Source: Taibaiella helva
GTDB lineage: Bacteria; Bacteroidota; Bacteroidia; Chitinophagales; Chitinophagaceae
Direction: 5' to 3'
NCBI RefSeq assembly: GCF_003545695.1
Contig: NZ_QUZZ01000007.1
Coordinates: forward strand, 186,001 to 250,000
DNA: 64,000 nucleotides
Shown here: positions 26,215 to 34,287 of the stretch, piece after piece
Layout of the letters: each line of letters begins with the position of its first letter
Position numbering within the stretch: the stretch's first letter is position 1
The notes under the pieces: generated by a model
Databases searched by the model: none
Told to the model about the DNA's origin: nothing
Seen by the model: the letters and a program-made list of their open reading frames with translations, nothing else
Translations under genes and position numbers: made by a program

Positions 26215-28101
26215 TTAGAACAGTTTGCCTTTTTCGCCGCTGGTATTCACCACCTTTTTGGCGCTGTAGATCTTGAAGTCCTCTTCTGTTGCTGTAGCCT
26301 CTATGGTATTTCCTCTTTTGCTGATGCTCTTGCTGGCATTGTGGCTGACGCTGTCGTCGGCGGTGCCGATGATATTGGTCGCCATCATCGTGAGGTCTTT
26401 GGCGGCGGTGCTTTGAATGTTGATGCCGGCTGTAGTGGTTACTGTAGCGCCGGCGGTGGTGGTTACATTAATGCCGGCTGTCGTGGTCACACTTTGCTCC
26501 GCATTCATCACAATGTTCTTGGCGTTCATGGTGATGGTCTCGGGAGCTGTTATGGTAATATTCCTGCCTTGCGTATCGAAATGGATCTCGTTACCGCCGG
26601 GATCTTTGATGATGATATGAGTGCCGTTGTTGTCGTCGTTCAGCTCGATGGTATGGCCGCTGCGGGTCATAATGCTTTTGGTCACATTGTTGGAACCACC
26701 TCCTGCGCCATTGCTGCCATGGAAGATGCTGCCCTGTACATAAGGCCTGTCGGGATTGTTCTGCTCAAAAGCGATCATAACCTGGTCACCCTTTTCGGGA
26801 ATGAACACATAGCCCCTGTTCCTGTTGACGGCATCGCTGCTGCCGGCATCGGGCGTCAGTATCCTGATCCAGTCGGTTTGCTGCTGGCTGTGCTCCTGCT
26901 GCCATCCGAGGAATTTTACCTGCACGCGTCCCTGTCCCATGGGATCGGCATTGTCGATCACCTCGGCAGGCATGGCGGTGGCCACAGGTGCGGTAAAGCT
27001 TATGGGTGGCGGGGTAAGGCTTTGCGCGCTGATGGCGCTGAAGCTGTTGCTGTAATTACCCGTAACATCCAGGTGATGGGTAACGGCGATAATGCGCAGA
27101 GGTGTATGGTTAAGCTTTACGCCGGCCCTTACCATCTGCAGGTTGACGATCATACCTACGTTAAGCTCGTGCAGGGTGCTTTCGCCGTAAACGAGATAAA
27201 GATCAGCAGCCGTAGTATTAGCTTTGCTTTTGCCGATGCTGGTCAGTGTCTGGGCATCGGCAGGCAATGCGGCGGGATGCGTATAGCTGTCGCCGCCGAA
27301 AATATTTTTGGCCTTTCCGAAAGCAAATCCCCTGTCCGAGTTGGCCACATCTGTTTCGCTGTTGGCAGGGCTGCTGAGGGGGGTATGTTCGGCGGCATTG
27401 TAGTCAAAGTAACCGCCCTGGACGGGGCGCGCCTGCATGCTCATCTCGAGCTTGTAGCAGTTCTGACCATAAACGAGGTCTCGTCCCTGCTGGGTTTCCG
27501 GCTGGCCGAAGACCAGCTCTTTGCCATTGAAGTAAAGCCATTGACCGGTTTCTGCGCTGATGCGCTTCATGAAGTTCCAGGAACTTTCACCGAAGCGGCA
27601 GACATAGCTGAGCGAGGCGTCGAATGTTGGCGTAGCGTTGAGCTTGCTGTTGACCTTTTCCAGCGGCTTGCACACGGTTTTGGCGATTGTGGCGAGGTTC
27701 TTGTGGTAGAAGCTCTCGTAGTGAGGGGCGCCATCCAGTACATAAGTAGGCGCTTTAGCCTCGAGCACGAGTATGCCTTCGTTGAGGGCGCTGTGGTCGA
27801 AAGCGATCCGGGTGGCCACAAAGAGGTTTTTGAGCTTTTTGTCGCCTTGAGTGGCGTTCCTGTCGAAGAGGATGACCTCAACCACCTGCCCGAGAAGGTT
27901 CTCGGCGCCATCGAAGATCATGGAGCCCTCATGCTGTATCTGGTCCTGGTAGAAGCGCAGGACCAGGTGATGATGCCGGGCGTGTTGCTGCTCTATCTCC
28001 AGGGAGAGGATCTCTTTGATCTGTTTGTCTCCGATCCACACGTTAGCGCCGATATAGGTAGGGATCAGCTGGCTGGCTGCGGCGCTTAAACTATCGTACA
28101 T
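26215..28101 (-). CDS. vgrG: T6SS spike protein VgrG (TssI), copy 2
   Basis: The 628-aa protein has the gp27-like part (VWIGDKQIKEILSLEIEQQHARHH; FMKRISAETGQWLYFNG). The OB domain follows (RVQVKFLGWQQEHSQQQTDWIRILTPDAG; PEKGDQVMIAFEQNNPDRPYVQGSIFHG). The beta-helix needle contains tandem short repeats (TTTAGINVTTTAGATVTTTAGIN near residue 555). It lacks the Ala-rich N-terminal extension of copy 1. It heads the operon with the amidase pair, DUF4280 protein and 1034-aa candidate effector, and so defines a second, separately loaded spike. Confidence 0.93.
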   Translation of the reverse strand: MYDSLSAAASQLIPTYIGANVWIGDKQIKEILSLEIEQQHARHHHLVLRFYQDQIQHEGSMIFDGAENLLGQVVEVILFDRNATQGDKKLKNLFVATRIAFDHSALNEGILVLEAKAPTYVLDGAPHYESFYHKNLATIAKTVCKPLEKVNSKLNATPTFDASLSYVCRFGESSWNFMKRISAETGQWLYFNGKELVFGQPETQQGRDLVYGQNCYKLEMSMQARPVQGGYFDYNAAEHTPLSSPANSETDVANSDRGFAFGKAKNIFGGDSYTHPAALPADAQTLTSIGKSKANTTAADLYLVYGESTLHELNVGMIVNLQMVRAGVKLNHTPLRIIAVTHHLDVTGNYSNSFSAISAQSLTPPPISFTAPVATAMPAEVIDNADPMGQGRVQVKFLGWQQEHSQQQTDWIRILTPDAGSSDAVNRNRGYVFIPEKGDQVMIAFEQNNPDRPYVQGSIFHGSNGAGGGSNNVTKSIMTRSGHTIELNDDNNGTHIIIKDPGGNEIHFDTQGRNITITAPETITMNAKNIVMNAEQSVTTTAGINVTTTAGATVTTTAGINIQSTAAKDLTMMATNIIGTADDSVSHNASKSISKRGNTIEATATEEDFKIYSAKKVVNTSGEKGKLF

Positions 28102-28220
28102 AAAAATGGCTTTAGGTGGTTTATAAAATCCGTAACAGGAATACCGGCAGGTGTACCGGCGATGCTTTCCGTAATCCGTATTTATCTACAGTATATTATT
28201 TACAAAGTTCAAAGAATACA

Positions 28221-28239
28221 CGCAGGTGTAAGACCTGCG
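28221..28239 (-). terminator. Hairpin after hcp copy 2
   Basis: CGCAGGT and ACCTGCG flank a 5-base loop 11 bases after the hcp stop. On the minus strand it is followed by TGTATTCTTTG. This would limit read-through from hcp into vgrG2. Confidence 0.45.
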
Positions 28240-28250
28240 ACAACAGCAGG

Positions 28251-28655
28251 TCAGGTCGTCTGTCCAAAGCTGAGCTCGCCATAATCCATTTTCGTAACCT
28301 TTGGCGACAGCACGAAAGTAATGGTATAGGGTACTTCGTCGGAAGCATTGTACCGGGAGGAATAATAAGTAATGGAACAGTCGTTGAATTCCATTTCCAC
28401 CAGCTTACCTTCATCGTGGGTGTTGTACAGGGTAAGCTTTGCATTGCAGCGTTTGCGGCTGTTGGCAAATTTTTCGAAGATAGTTGAGGTTTCCGCATTG
28501 CCTTCAATGACAAAGCGGGCGTCAGCCTTGGTAGCATAGGCGGTAACGCGGTTCCACTGGTCAACCGGTTTGATCGATTCAAAAACGGCCTGGAAAACGT
28601 TATACGCTAAACCGTCAACGCTAAGAACGGCCAATTTACTTGCTGGAGTCGCCAT
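28251..28655 (-). CDS. tssD: T6SS tube protein Hcp (TssD), copy 2
   Basis: The 134-aa protein is a standard Bacteroidota TssD with the invariant ESIKPVDQWNRVTAYATKADARFVIEG core and a SYYS-type strand (ITYYSSRYNASDEVPYTITFVLSPK). It lies 150 bases upstream of vgrG2 and has the best-conserved copy of the hcp promoter. Compared with copy 3 it differs mainly in the first 20 residues (LAVLSVDGLAYNVFQAVF) and the last 15 (KMDYGELSFGQTT), regions that in Hcp line the lumen or the stacking interface, so it may favour different cargo. Confidence 0.93.
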   Translation of the reverse strand: MATPASKLAVLSVDGLAYNVFQAVFESIKPVDQWNRVTAYATKADARFVIEGNAETSTIFEKFANSRKRCNAKLTLYNTHDEGKLVEMEFNDCSITYYSSRYNASDEVPYTITFVLSPKVTKMDYGELSFGQTT

Positions 28656-28692
28656 AGTAAAATGGTTATAATGTGAAGAATAAATAATGCCT

Positions 28693-28741
28693 CTAAATTA
28701 GCAAACCGGGAAGTAAGAAGGGGGTTAAAATTGGGTTAAAT
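28693..28741 (-). promoter_or_regulatory. Conserved hcp promoter, copy 2
   Basis: On the minus strand ATTTAACCCAATTTTAAC (28741-28724) is followed 23 bases later by TAATTTAG (28700-28693), about 38 bases before the ATG. The same two blocks with the same 23-base spacing precede hcp copy 4. Confidence 0.6.
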
Positions 28742-28812
28742 CAAAACCGTTCTTATTACCTGAATACCAGTAGAATGCAATGCCATAAAGGCTTTCAGCT
28801 TTAGTCTTCCTG

Positions 28813-28864
28813 TAACAAGCCGGAAGGCCGGGACGATTGTCCCTGGCCTGTCCGGAGCTTGTTG
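28813..28864. terminator. Long stem-loop after hcp copy 3
   Basis: AACAAGCCGGAAGGCCGGGAC pairs, with a few bulges, with GTCCCTGGCC..TCCGGAGCTTGTT. It lies about 30 bases beyond the stop of hcp copy 3. There is no clear T-run on the minus strand, so it may protect the 3' end rather than terminate. Confidence 0.45.
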
Positions 28865-28892
28865 CTGATCAAACAAAAAGAACTTGATATGC

Positions 28893-29300
28893 TTAGGTGT
28901 TTTGCGCAAAGGCCAGCTCCACGGGGCCTTCTGTTGTTACTTTGGGCGACAGCACAAAAGTAATGGTGTAAGGCACCTCGTCGGAAGCGTTGTAGCGGGA
29001 AGCATAATAAGTAATAGAGCAATCTTTGTACTCTGTTTCTACCAGCTTGCCTTCGTCGTGCGTATTGTTGAGGGTAAGTGTTGCATTGCAACGTTTGCGG
29101 CTGTTGGCAAATTTTTCAAAGATGGCTGATGTTTCAGCATTGCCTTCTACTACAAAACGGGCGTCAGCCTTAGTGGCATAAGCAGTAACGCGGTTCCATT
29201 GGTCAACCGGCTTGATCGATTCGAAGGTAGCCTGGAAGACGTTAAGGGTCATGTTGTCGAGTTTGAGGGTGGCCAGCGTGGCCGCAGCGGGTGTTGCCAT
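28893..29300 (-). CDS. tssD: T6SS tube protein Hcp (TssD), copy 3
   Basis: The 135-aa protein shares the ESIKPVDQWNRVTAYATKADARFVVEGNAET core. It differs in using NNTHDEGKL and YYASRYNASDE, and in its tail (TEGPVELAFAQNT). It lies between copies 2 and 4 on the same strand. Unlike those copies, its upstream 100 bases contain only T-rich sequence and not the ATTTAACCCAA element. It may be expressed differently, or depend on read-through from copy 4 over 415 bases. Confidence 0.92.
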   Translation of the reverse strand: MATPAAATLATLKLDNMTLNVFQATFESIKPVDQWNRVTAYATKADARFVVEGNAETSAIFEKFANSRKRCNATLTLNNTHDEGKLVETEYKDCSITYYASRYNASDEVPYTITFVLSPKVTTEGPVELAFAQNT

Positions 29301-29715
29301 TTTTTTAAGTTTTTTGTTTTTAAGAAATTGGATTAAAAAGTATGCGGATAAAGCATATGCTCCTCCGAACGGAAGAACATTATGACTAAATACTTCTCAT
29401 AAATTAGTGGAAGAGCCAGGTACGGAAGGATACAATACGGCCGGGGATCAGGATAAGGCAGCGCCGGAAAGCTTCCGGCAACTTGTCCATTCAGAGCATA
29501 CACCCACATGCAGCCAACATGGGCTGTTTGACGAATCACCAGAAGGCATAATTTTCCCATTCAAGCCGTTACCGGCAGGTCGATTATGAATCTGACGCGC
29601 GATAAGGATGCACCATCAGTTACAGGCAGAGGGATCAGGATGATCCGGCAGGCACATGCACATAAAGAAACCTGTAATCCTGCCGGACACTGTTTGTCCC
29701 TTATGCCGGTACGGC
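29301..29715. other. Gene-free stretch between hcp copies 3 and 4
   Basis: These 415 bases hold no open frame with a family look. I see a T-rich leader just before hcp copy 3 and an inverted repeat CCGGCAGG...CCTGCCGG (about 29648-29690) downstream of hcp copy 4, possibly a weak terminator. Nothing else is apparent. Confidence 0.5.
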
Positions 29716-30120
29716 TTAGGTTGTCTGTGCAAATTCTAGGAGTGCTTCGCGTTCTTTGACTACTTTCGGAGAGAAGACTACCGTAATAGTGTACGGTATT
29801 TCATCCGAAGCGCTGTAGCGGGAGGAGTAATACGTGATCGAGCAATCGTTAAACTCCATTTCAGTCAGCTTGCCTTCTTCATGTGTGTTGTAAAGGGTAA
29901 GCTTGGAGTTGAAACGCTTCCGGCTGTTTGCAAATACTTCAAACAGTTTGGAAGTTTTGTCATTGCCCTCAATCACAAAACGGGCATCGGCCTTTGTAGC
30001 GTAGGCGGTAACGCGGTTCCACTGGTCGACAGGCTTGATTGATTCAAACGTTGCGCTATGCACGTTTAATTTCAAGCCCTCAAATTCGAGCGTGGCCAAT
30101 TCACTTGCTGAAGTCGCCAT
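29716..30120 (-). CDS. tssD: T6SS tube protein Hcp (TssD), copy 4
   Basis: The 134-aa protein keeps the ESIKPVDQWNRVTAYATKADARFVIEGN core but has DKTSKLFEVFANSRKRFNSKLTLYNTHEEGKLTEMEF and a tail PKVVKEREALLEFAQTT. It is the most upstream T6SS gene on the minus strand of the island. Its promoter matches that of copy 2, with both conserved blocks and spacing. Confidence 0.93.
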   Translation of the reverse strand: MATSASELATLEFEGLKLNVHSATFESIKPVDQWNRVTAYATKADARFVIEGNDKTSKLFEVFANSRKRFNSKLTLYNTHEEGKLTEMEFNDCSITYYSSRYSASDEIPYTITVVFSPKVVKEREALLEFAQTT

Positions 30121-30161
30121 AGTAAAATGGTTTTAGAACGTGAGGAAAAAGATTTATGCGG

Positions 30162-30210
30162 CTAAATTATGGAACCGTTGGTTATTATATAGGTTAAAGT
30201 TGGGTTAAAT
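30162..30210 (-). promoter_or_regulatory. Conserved hcp promoter, copy 4
   Basis: ATTTAACCCAACTTTAAC (30210-30193) followed by TAATTTAG (30169-30162) after 23 bases, about 42 bases before the ATG. The block-and-spacing match with hcp copy 2 is exact. Confidence 0.6.
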
Positions 30211-30309
30211 GGATAAAAATAATAATCCCTTAAAACAGGTGTAAAGCAGGCGGGGCACAGGTTTGCTGCGCCCCGGAACTAAAAATTTTCTTGAATAAAT
30301 ACCGGGAAA

Positions 30310-30843
30310 TCAGGAGACTGATGCGATCTGGCGGCTCTTTCTTTTGAGCAATAAGGCACAGATAAGGGATACGATAATGCCGACCGGGAGGATCTCGGCA
30401 TAGGTAAACAGGATAATGAAAACGGGATTCTTATAATATTCTTTGTAGAAGGCCATCTCATCCAGCTGTTTCTTCAGTTCCGCGGGGTTGTTGTTTTGTT
30501 GCGCCTTCCTGATCATGTGATCGCAGTACCTGTCCATATAGTCGGGCATGAAGCCGTAGTAAATGATGAGCCAGGCGAGCACATAGATGGTAGCGGCAAT
30601 GAGCGCAATGAAAAAGCCGGCTTTGAACGCTTTGCCAAAGGAGATCAGTCCGCCATAATGTTTGTCCCGGAGCTGCTTTACGCCTACGAAAATAAGGGAG
30701 AAGGCCAGCAGCATGCCGGCATAGCCGAGCAGCATGCTCCCTTCCATATCGGGATTGTTGTGATAAACAGCCATGCTGATGGCCATAATGGTGGCGACAA
30801 TAAGGCCGGAGATGCTACCGGCGATCCATACCGTTTTTTTCAT
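30310..30843 (-). CDS. DUF4199-family membrane protein
   Basis: The 177-aa product has four predicted membrane helices (about 5-27, 39-60, 78-102 and 146-167). Between the third and fourth is a cytosolic or periplasmic loop with a conserved look (MPDYMDRYCDHMIRKAQQNNNPAELKKQLDEMAFYKEYYKNPVF). This is the Bacteroidota DUF4199 pattern, which has no known function. The ATG at 30843 is chosen over a TTG 27 bases upstream. It lies 113 bases downstream of the membrane-bound LuxR-type regulator on the same strand. Confidence 0.75.
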   Translation of the reverse strand: MKKTVWIAGSISGLIVATIMAISMAVYHNNPDMEGSMLLGYAGMLLAFSLIFVGVKQLRDKHYGGLISFGKAFKAGFFIALIAATIYVLAWLIIYYGFMPDYMDRYCDHMIRKAQQNNNPAELKKQLDEMAFYKEYYKNPVFIILFTYAEILPVGIIVSLICALLLKRKSRQIASVS

Positions 30844-30955
30844 GTTTTTGTTTTTGAACGTTGAGCACAAAAATGGCTCATTTGCCGGCAGCCGGCCTCA
30901 TACTTTCGGGTGATTTTGGCTCATCCTTTCTTTTTTTCATCCTAAAGTACCAGGC

Positions 30956-31441
30956 TCAAGGTATGATATTCATTCGTTTGCCTTTTTCCACGGCCTGGGT
31001 GCGCCGCCTGACCTCCATTTTTTCAAACAGCCGAGACGAATGGGTCTTTACCGTATTGAGCGACACGAACAGCCGGTCGGCAATCTCCTGGTTGCTCAGG
31101 CCTTCGGCCATCAGGCCCAGCACTTCAAGCTCTCTTTTGCTGATACCCAGCTGGTCCACTTCCCGCTCGTTGATGGCAAAGGGCAGCCCGCCCTGAACAT
31201 AAACTTCTTTCTCCACGAGGACGGTCTCGACACGGGGTCGGCTTAGCTTGCGCGTGAGCCATATGCCCAGCGCAGTGAACAGGAGGGCAATGCCGCCGAT
31301 ATAGACCTCGAAAGCATGATCGATGAGCAGTATGCGTACCTCCAGCCATTTAAGTACGAGCAAGAGCGCCGCAAGGGACAGACCGTATAGCAGGGGGATT
31401 TTATAATGATGGATAAAAGAAGATAGCCGGGATCGCTTCAT
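30956..31441 (-). CDS. Membrane-anchored LuxR-type transcriptional regulator
   Basis: The 161-aa product has two membrane helices (residues about 13-31 and 46-61). A linker follows, then a C-terminal LuxR/GerE helix-turn-helix (LGISKRELEVLGLMAEGLSNQEIADRLFVSLNTVKTHSSRLFEKMEV). There is no receiver domain. Such two-helix plus HTH proteins are common in Bacteroidota and probably pass a membrane signal straight to DNA; the target is unknown. I start it at the ATG at 31441; the upstream open frame to 31630 only overlaps the AraC gene. Confidence 0.78.
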   Translation of the reverse strand: MKRSRLSSFIHHYKIPLLYGLSLAALLLVLKWLEVRILLIDHAFEVYIGGIALLFTALGIWLTRKLSRPRVETVLVEKEVYVQGGLPFAINEREVDQLGISKRELEVLGLMAEGLSNQEIADRLFVSLNTVKTHSSRLFEKMEVRRRTQAVEKGKRMNIIP

Positions 31442-31490
31442 ATGAAGACAAAGATAAATCTTTCGCGCGATCGGGGAAGCCGGGAAGGAA

Positions 31491-32486
31491 TTACAGGCGC
31501 TTGCACTGACCGGGGGGCAGGCCGAACTTTTGCCGGAAGGATTTGCTGAAATGCTGTACGGAGGAGAAGCCGTAATGATCGGCCACATCCTTGATGGCGC
31601 GGCCGGCCAGCAGCATTTCCTTTGCGCCATGCAGCTTATAGTCGTTCAGGTAGCCGAATACGCTGTTGTTGAAGATCTCGCGGAATCCCTTTTTGAGCTT
31701 GAACTCGTTGAGGCCAGCCACACGAGCCAGCTCGGGCAGGGTGGGTGGCTGCTCCGCATGCAGCAGCAGGTATTCGCGGGCATAGTGAATGCGGTCTTTG
31801 TCGTAAGCCGTTTTACAGGCCAGCTGGCTGCGCTCGTTGTATTCGTCATAGGCCTGTGCCAGCAGGGTCAGCAGCTCTATCGACTTGGATTGAAGAAACA
31901 GCAGCTTCAGGCCTCCTTTTTGCTGGCAGCCCATGATCTCCCTGATGCATTGATGCATAGCAAAGGTCATCGGTAAAGACGGTGTCACCAGCTCGCTGAG
32001 CTCGCTTGCGGAAAGCTTTTCGGCGAAATCCATGAGCATGGGCGAACTATCGTGGGCCAGCTCCCTGAAGAATTTGCGGGTGAAATGCACCTCGAAGAAC
32101 TGGTACCGCTGATCCTTCCGGTAATTGCCCAGCCCTTCAAAGTGGGGTATATAATGCATGTTGTATTCGTTCTCGCGGAAAGTATAAGTGCTGCCGCTGG
32201 CTTCGTTGTACATGCTGCCGCTGCCGGCCAGGGTAAAATGCAGCTCCACCAGGTCGCTTTCTTCCAGCATATCGAAATGGAGCGTTTTGGCCTCCTGCAT
32301 CAGGATATCGCCGTATACGATATAGATCCCTGAGAACGCGATCTGTACCAGCTCGGCATCGCCGAAAGGAAAACTGTACTTCAGCCTGCTTTCGGTAACC
32401 ATGGGCTGGTTAATGATGCCGGCATCAAACCCGCCATCCCCGAAAGAATATTGTTTCCCGTTGCTGTCGTAAACGCTTACCGGCAT
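31491..32486 (-). CDS. AraC-family regulator, PchR-like
   Basis: The 331-aa protein has an N-terminal sensing domain ending in 'YRKDQRYQFFEVHFTRKFFRELA'. A C-terminal AraC domain carries two HTH motifs (LPELARVAGLNEFKLKKGFREIF and AIKDVADHYGFSSVQHFSKSFRQKFG). It resembles PchR, which controls siderophore genes in response to ferri-siderophore. The divergent neighbour is SIP-like, which fits iron uptake. Repeated GGTATAAAA boxes lie in the shared promoter, as expected for autoregulation. The downstream LuxR-type gene is 49 bases away. Confidence 0.85.
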   Translation of the reverse strand: MPVSVYDSNGKQYSFGDGGFDAGIINQPMVTESRLKYSFPFGDAELVQIAFSGIYIVYGDILMQEAKTLHFDMLEESDLVELHFTLAGSGSMYNEASGSTYTFRENEYNMHYIPHFEGLGNYRKDQRYQFFEVHFTRKFFRELAHDSSPMLMDFAEKLSASELSELVTPSLPMTFAMHQCIREIMGCQQKGGLKLLFLQSKSIELLTLLAQAYDEYNERSQLACKTAYDKDRIHYAREYLLLHAEQPPTLPELARVAGLNEFKLKKGFREIFNNSVFGYLNDYKLHGAKEMLLAGRAIKDVADHYGFSSVQHFSKSFRQKFGLPPGQCKRL

Positions 32487-32528
32487 AAAAATCCTTTTGG
32501 TATAAAACAGTATCCCGCTGGTATAAAA
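32482..32528. promoter_or_regulatory. Direct repeats GGTATAAAA in the AraC/SIP-like divergent promoter
   Basis: GGTATAAAA occurs at 32499 and 32520, 21 bases apart (two helical turns). A variant, GGCATAAAA, occurs at 32482 over the AraC start codon. Direct repeats on one face of the helix are typical AraC-family operators. Confidence 0.5.
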
Positions 32529-32563
32529 ACGGCAACAGGATTTGCCTCCAATTTTGCAAAGTA

Positions 32564-32995
32564 ATGCTAAACTATCGACACGTGACTCCAGAACTTCATG
32601 TTATGACACCTGTAAGACAATTCTATGCTGATATGCCCCTGCTGCGGGAGCATCGTTATCATTTTTTCTTCGGGAACGAGCATTCGATCGAATTGTACCA
32701 GCGACTGAAAGAAGAAGCCTGTTCTCACCAATGCCAGTATATCGGCGTGCTGGAGCTGCCGGGTATTCTCTTCCACAAGCCCGAGCGCTGTGGCTTGCTG
32801 CTGGATGTGGTACCCTATGGCCCGCAGCCGGCTATGCATGCTGTCGCTTACCTCGACCGGCTGGAACCGGAGCTGTGGACGCTATGGAAGCAAGGGATCT
32901 TCTACCTGTCGGGGAAGGAGGCTGCTGTGCATGAATTTGAGCAGGCGCTGAAGCTCCGGGGTATTGCTCCCGCCCAGATCGTTCATGTCTGCTGA
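32564..32995 (+). CDS. Stand-alone SIP-like C-terminal domain protein
   Basis: The 143-aa product matches, in my reading, only the NAD(P)-binding half of siderophore-interacting proteins. FFFGNEHSIELYQRLKE corresponds to the 'GDE(T/S)A' loop. FYLSGKEAAVHEFEQALKLRGIAPAQI corresponds to the 'GRakSi..fR..Lk..G' tail. The FAD-binding half is absent, and no sign of a missing 5' part exists between it and the AraC promoter. It may be a specialised domain or a shortened remnant. SIP proteins reduce ferric siderophores in the cytoplasm. Divergent from the PchR-like regulator. Confidence 0.5.
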   Translation: MLNYRHVTPELHVMTPVRQFYADMPLLREHRYHFFFGNEHSIELYQRLKEEACSHQCQYIGVLELPGILFHKPERCGLLLDVVPYGPQPAMHAVAYLDRLEPELWTLWKQGIFYLSGKEAAVHEFEQALKLRGIAPAQIVHVC

Positions 32996-33114
32996 TATAT
33001 CGCACTGTACTGTTGCGGAAAAAATAACTATTTATAAGGGTTGCCTGATCAGCGGGTGGCCCTTTTTGTTCGTGCGAACCGTGCAGAGGCATTGCATGCC
33101 GAAACGGGTTGTCC

Positions 33115-33142
33115 GTGGAGACGTTGCATGCAACGTCTCCAC
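33115..33142. repeat. Palindromic intergenic repeat (GACGTTGCATGCAACGTC family)
   Basis: A 28-base perfect palindrome is centred on TTGCATGCAA and is followed 20 bases on by a half copy (GCATGCAACGTCTC, about 33159-33172). Related copies occur at 63270-63380. It looks like a REP-type intergenic element. Nothing else is seen between 32996 and 33290. Confidence 0.75.
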
Positions 33143-33290
33143 CAGTAAATGGTTTCAGCATGCAACGTCTCTTATGAATACGGTATGTTGAACACCAATA
33201 GCCTTATTGACAATAGCTGTTAGCGCGCCAGCAATGCCGGCCGTACATTTGCCGTCCCCGGCTTATCCGGGGTTATGAAGATCGTCGTAT

Positions 33291-34283
33291 ATGAAAAAGA
33301 TCACCTTGTCTGCGCTGGACCTGGCTGTTGTAAGACAGGACGGGGATGCTGCCGAAGCCATTGCCCGTACCGTAGCGCTGGCCCAACATATAGAGGCACT
33401 GGATTACGAAAGGATATGGTTGGCCGAACATCATAACATGGTCAATGTCGCCAGTTCGGCTACAGCAGTGCTGATCGGGCACGTGGCCGGGCATACCAGG
33501 AAGATCCGGGTAGGATCGGGTGGTATTATGCTGCCCAATCATGCGCCGCTGGTGGTTGCCGAGCAATTCGGTACGCTGGAAACCCTGTATCCGAAGCGGA
33601 TCGACCTGGGCCTGGGCCGCGCGCCCGGCACCGATCAGGTAACGGCGATGGCCCTGCGCCGCAACTATGCCGACGGCGCTTATAACTTCGGCCGCAGCAT
33701 CGAAGAGCTGCAGCAGTACTTTGGCAATACCAGCGAACATACCCGCGTACGGGCTTTCCCCGGCGAAGGCGCCGACGTGCCCATATGGGTGCTGGGTTCC
33801 AGCACAGACAGCGCTTTCCTGGCTGCTGAAATGGGCCTCCCTTATGCCTTTGCTGCGCACTTTGCGCCGGCGCAGTTCCGTCATGCCGTTGAGCTGTACA
33901 AAAAGCATTTTGTCCCTTCGCCTTACCTGCAGCAGCCTTATATGATGGCCTGCGTCAACGTGATCGGCGCCGACACCGATGCCGAAGCCGCTTCCCAGGC
34001 GACTTCCATGTACCGTATGTTCCTGGGGATCATTACCCATCAGCGCCGGCCGCTGCAGCCGCCGATAGAGACCATGGACGGTCTCTGGGGCCTGCAGGAG
34101 CGCGCTGCTGTTGCACAGATGACGGCTTGCACCTTTATCGGCAGCCGTGATACTTTAAGGGAAAAATTACTGCCCTTTATAGAAGAGACCGGGATCGATG
34201 AGCTGATGGTGACCACGAACATTTACGATACCGCTGCACGGCTGCATTCCTATACCGTGCTGAAGGAGGCCATGGAGGCGTAG
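33291..34283 (+). CDS. Luciferase-like (LLM-class) flavin-dependent oxidoreductase
   Basis: The 330-aa protein is of typical length and has the family marks: ALDYERIWLAEHHNM near residue 45, 'TRKIRVGSGGIMLPNHAPLVVAEQFGTLETLYPKRIDLGLGRAPG' (residues 75-115) and a late 'FIGSRDTLREKLLPFIEETGIDELMVTTNIYD'. It fits the MsnO8/YhbW group, which uses FMNH2 from a separate reductase to oxidise an unknown substrate. It lies alone between a REP palindrome and a convergent response-regulator gene with a 4-base gap. Confidence 0.88.
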   Translation: MKKITLSALDLAVVRQDGDAAEAIARTVALAQHIEALDYERIWLAEHHNMVNVASSATAVLIGHVAGHTRKIRVGSGGIMLPNHAPLVVAEQFGTLETLYPKRIDLGLGRAPGTDQVTAMALRRNYADGAYNFGRSIEELQQYFGNTSEHTRVRAFPGEGADVPIWVLGSSTDSAFLAAEMGLPYAFAAHFAPAQFRHAVELYKKHFVPSPYLQQPYMMACVNVIGADTDAEAASQATSMYRMFLGIITHQRRPLQPPIETMDGLWGLQERAAVAQMTACTFIGSRDTLREKLLPFIEETGIDELMVTTNIYDTAARLHSYTVLKEAMEA

Positions 34284-34287
34284 CTTA

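Noticed and set aside
26341-28089. Long + strand open frame (582 codons) opposite vgrG2
   Set aside because: Shadow of vgrG2; composition unlike a real protein and no start signal.
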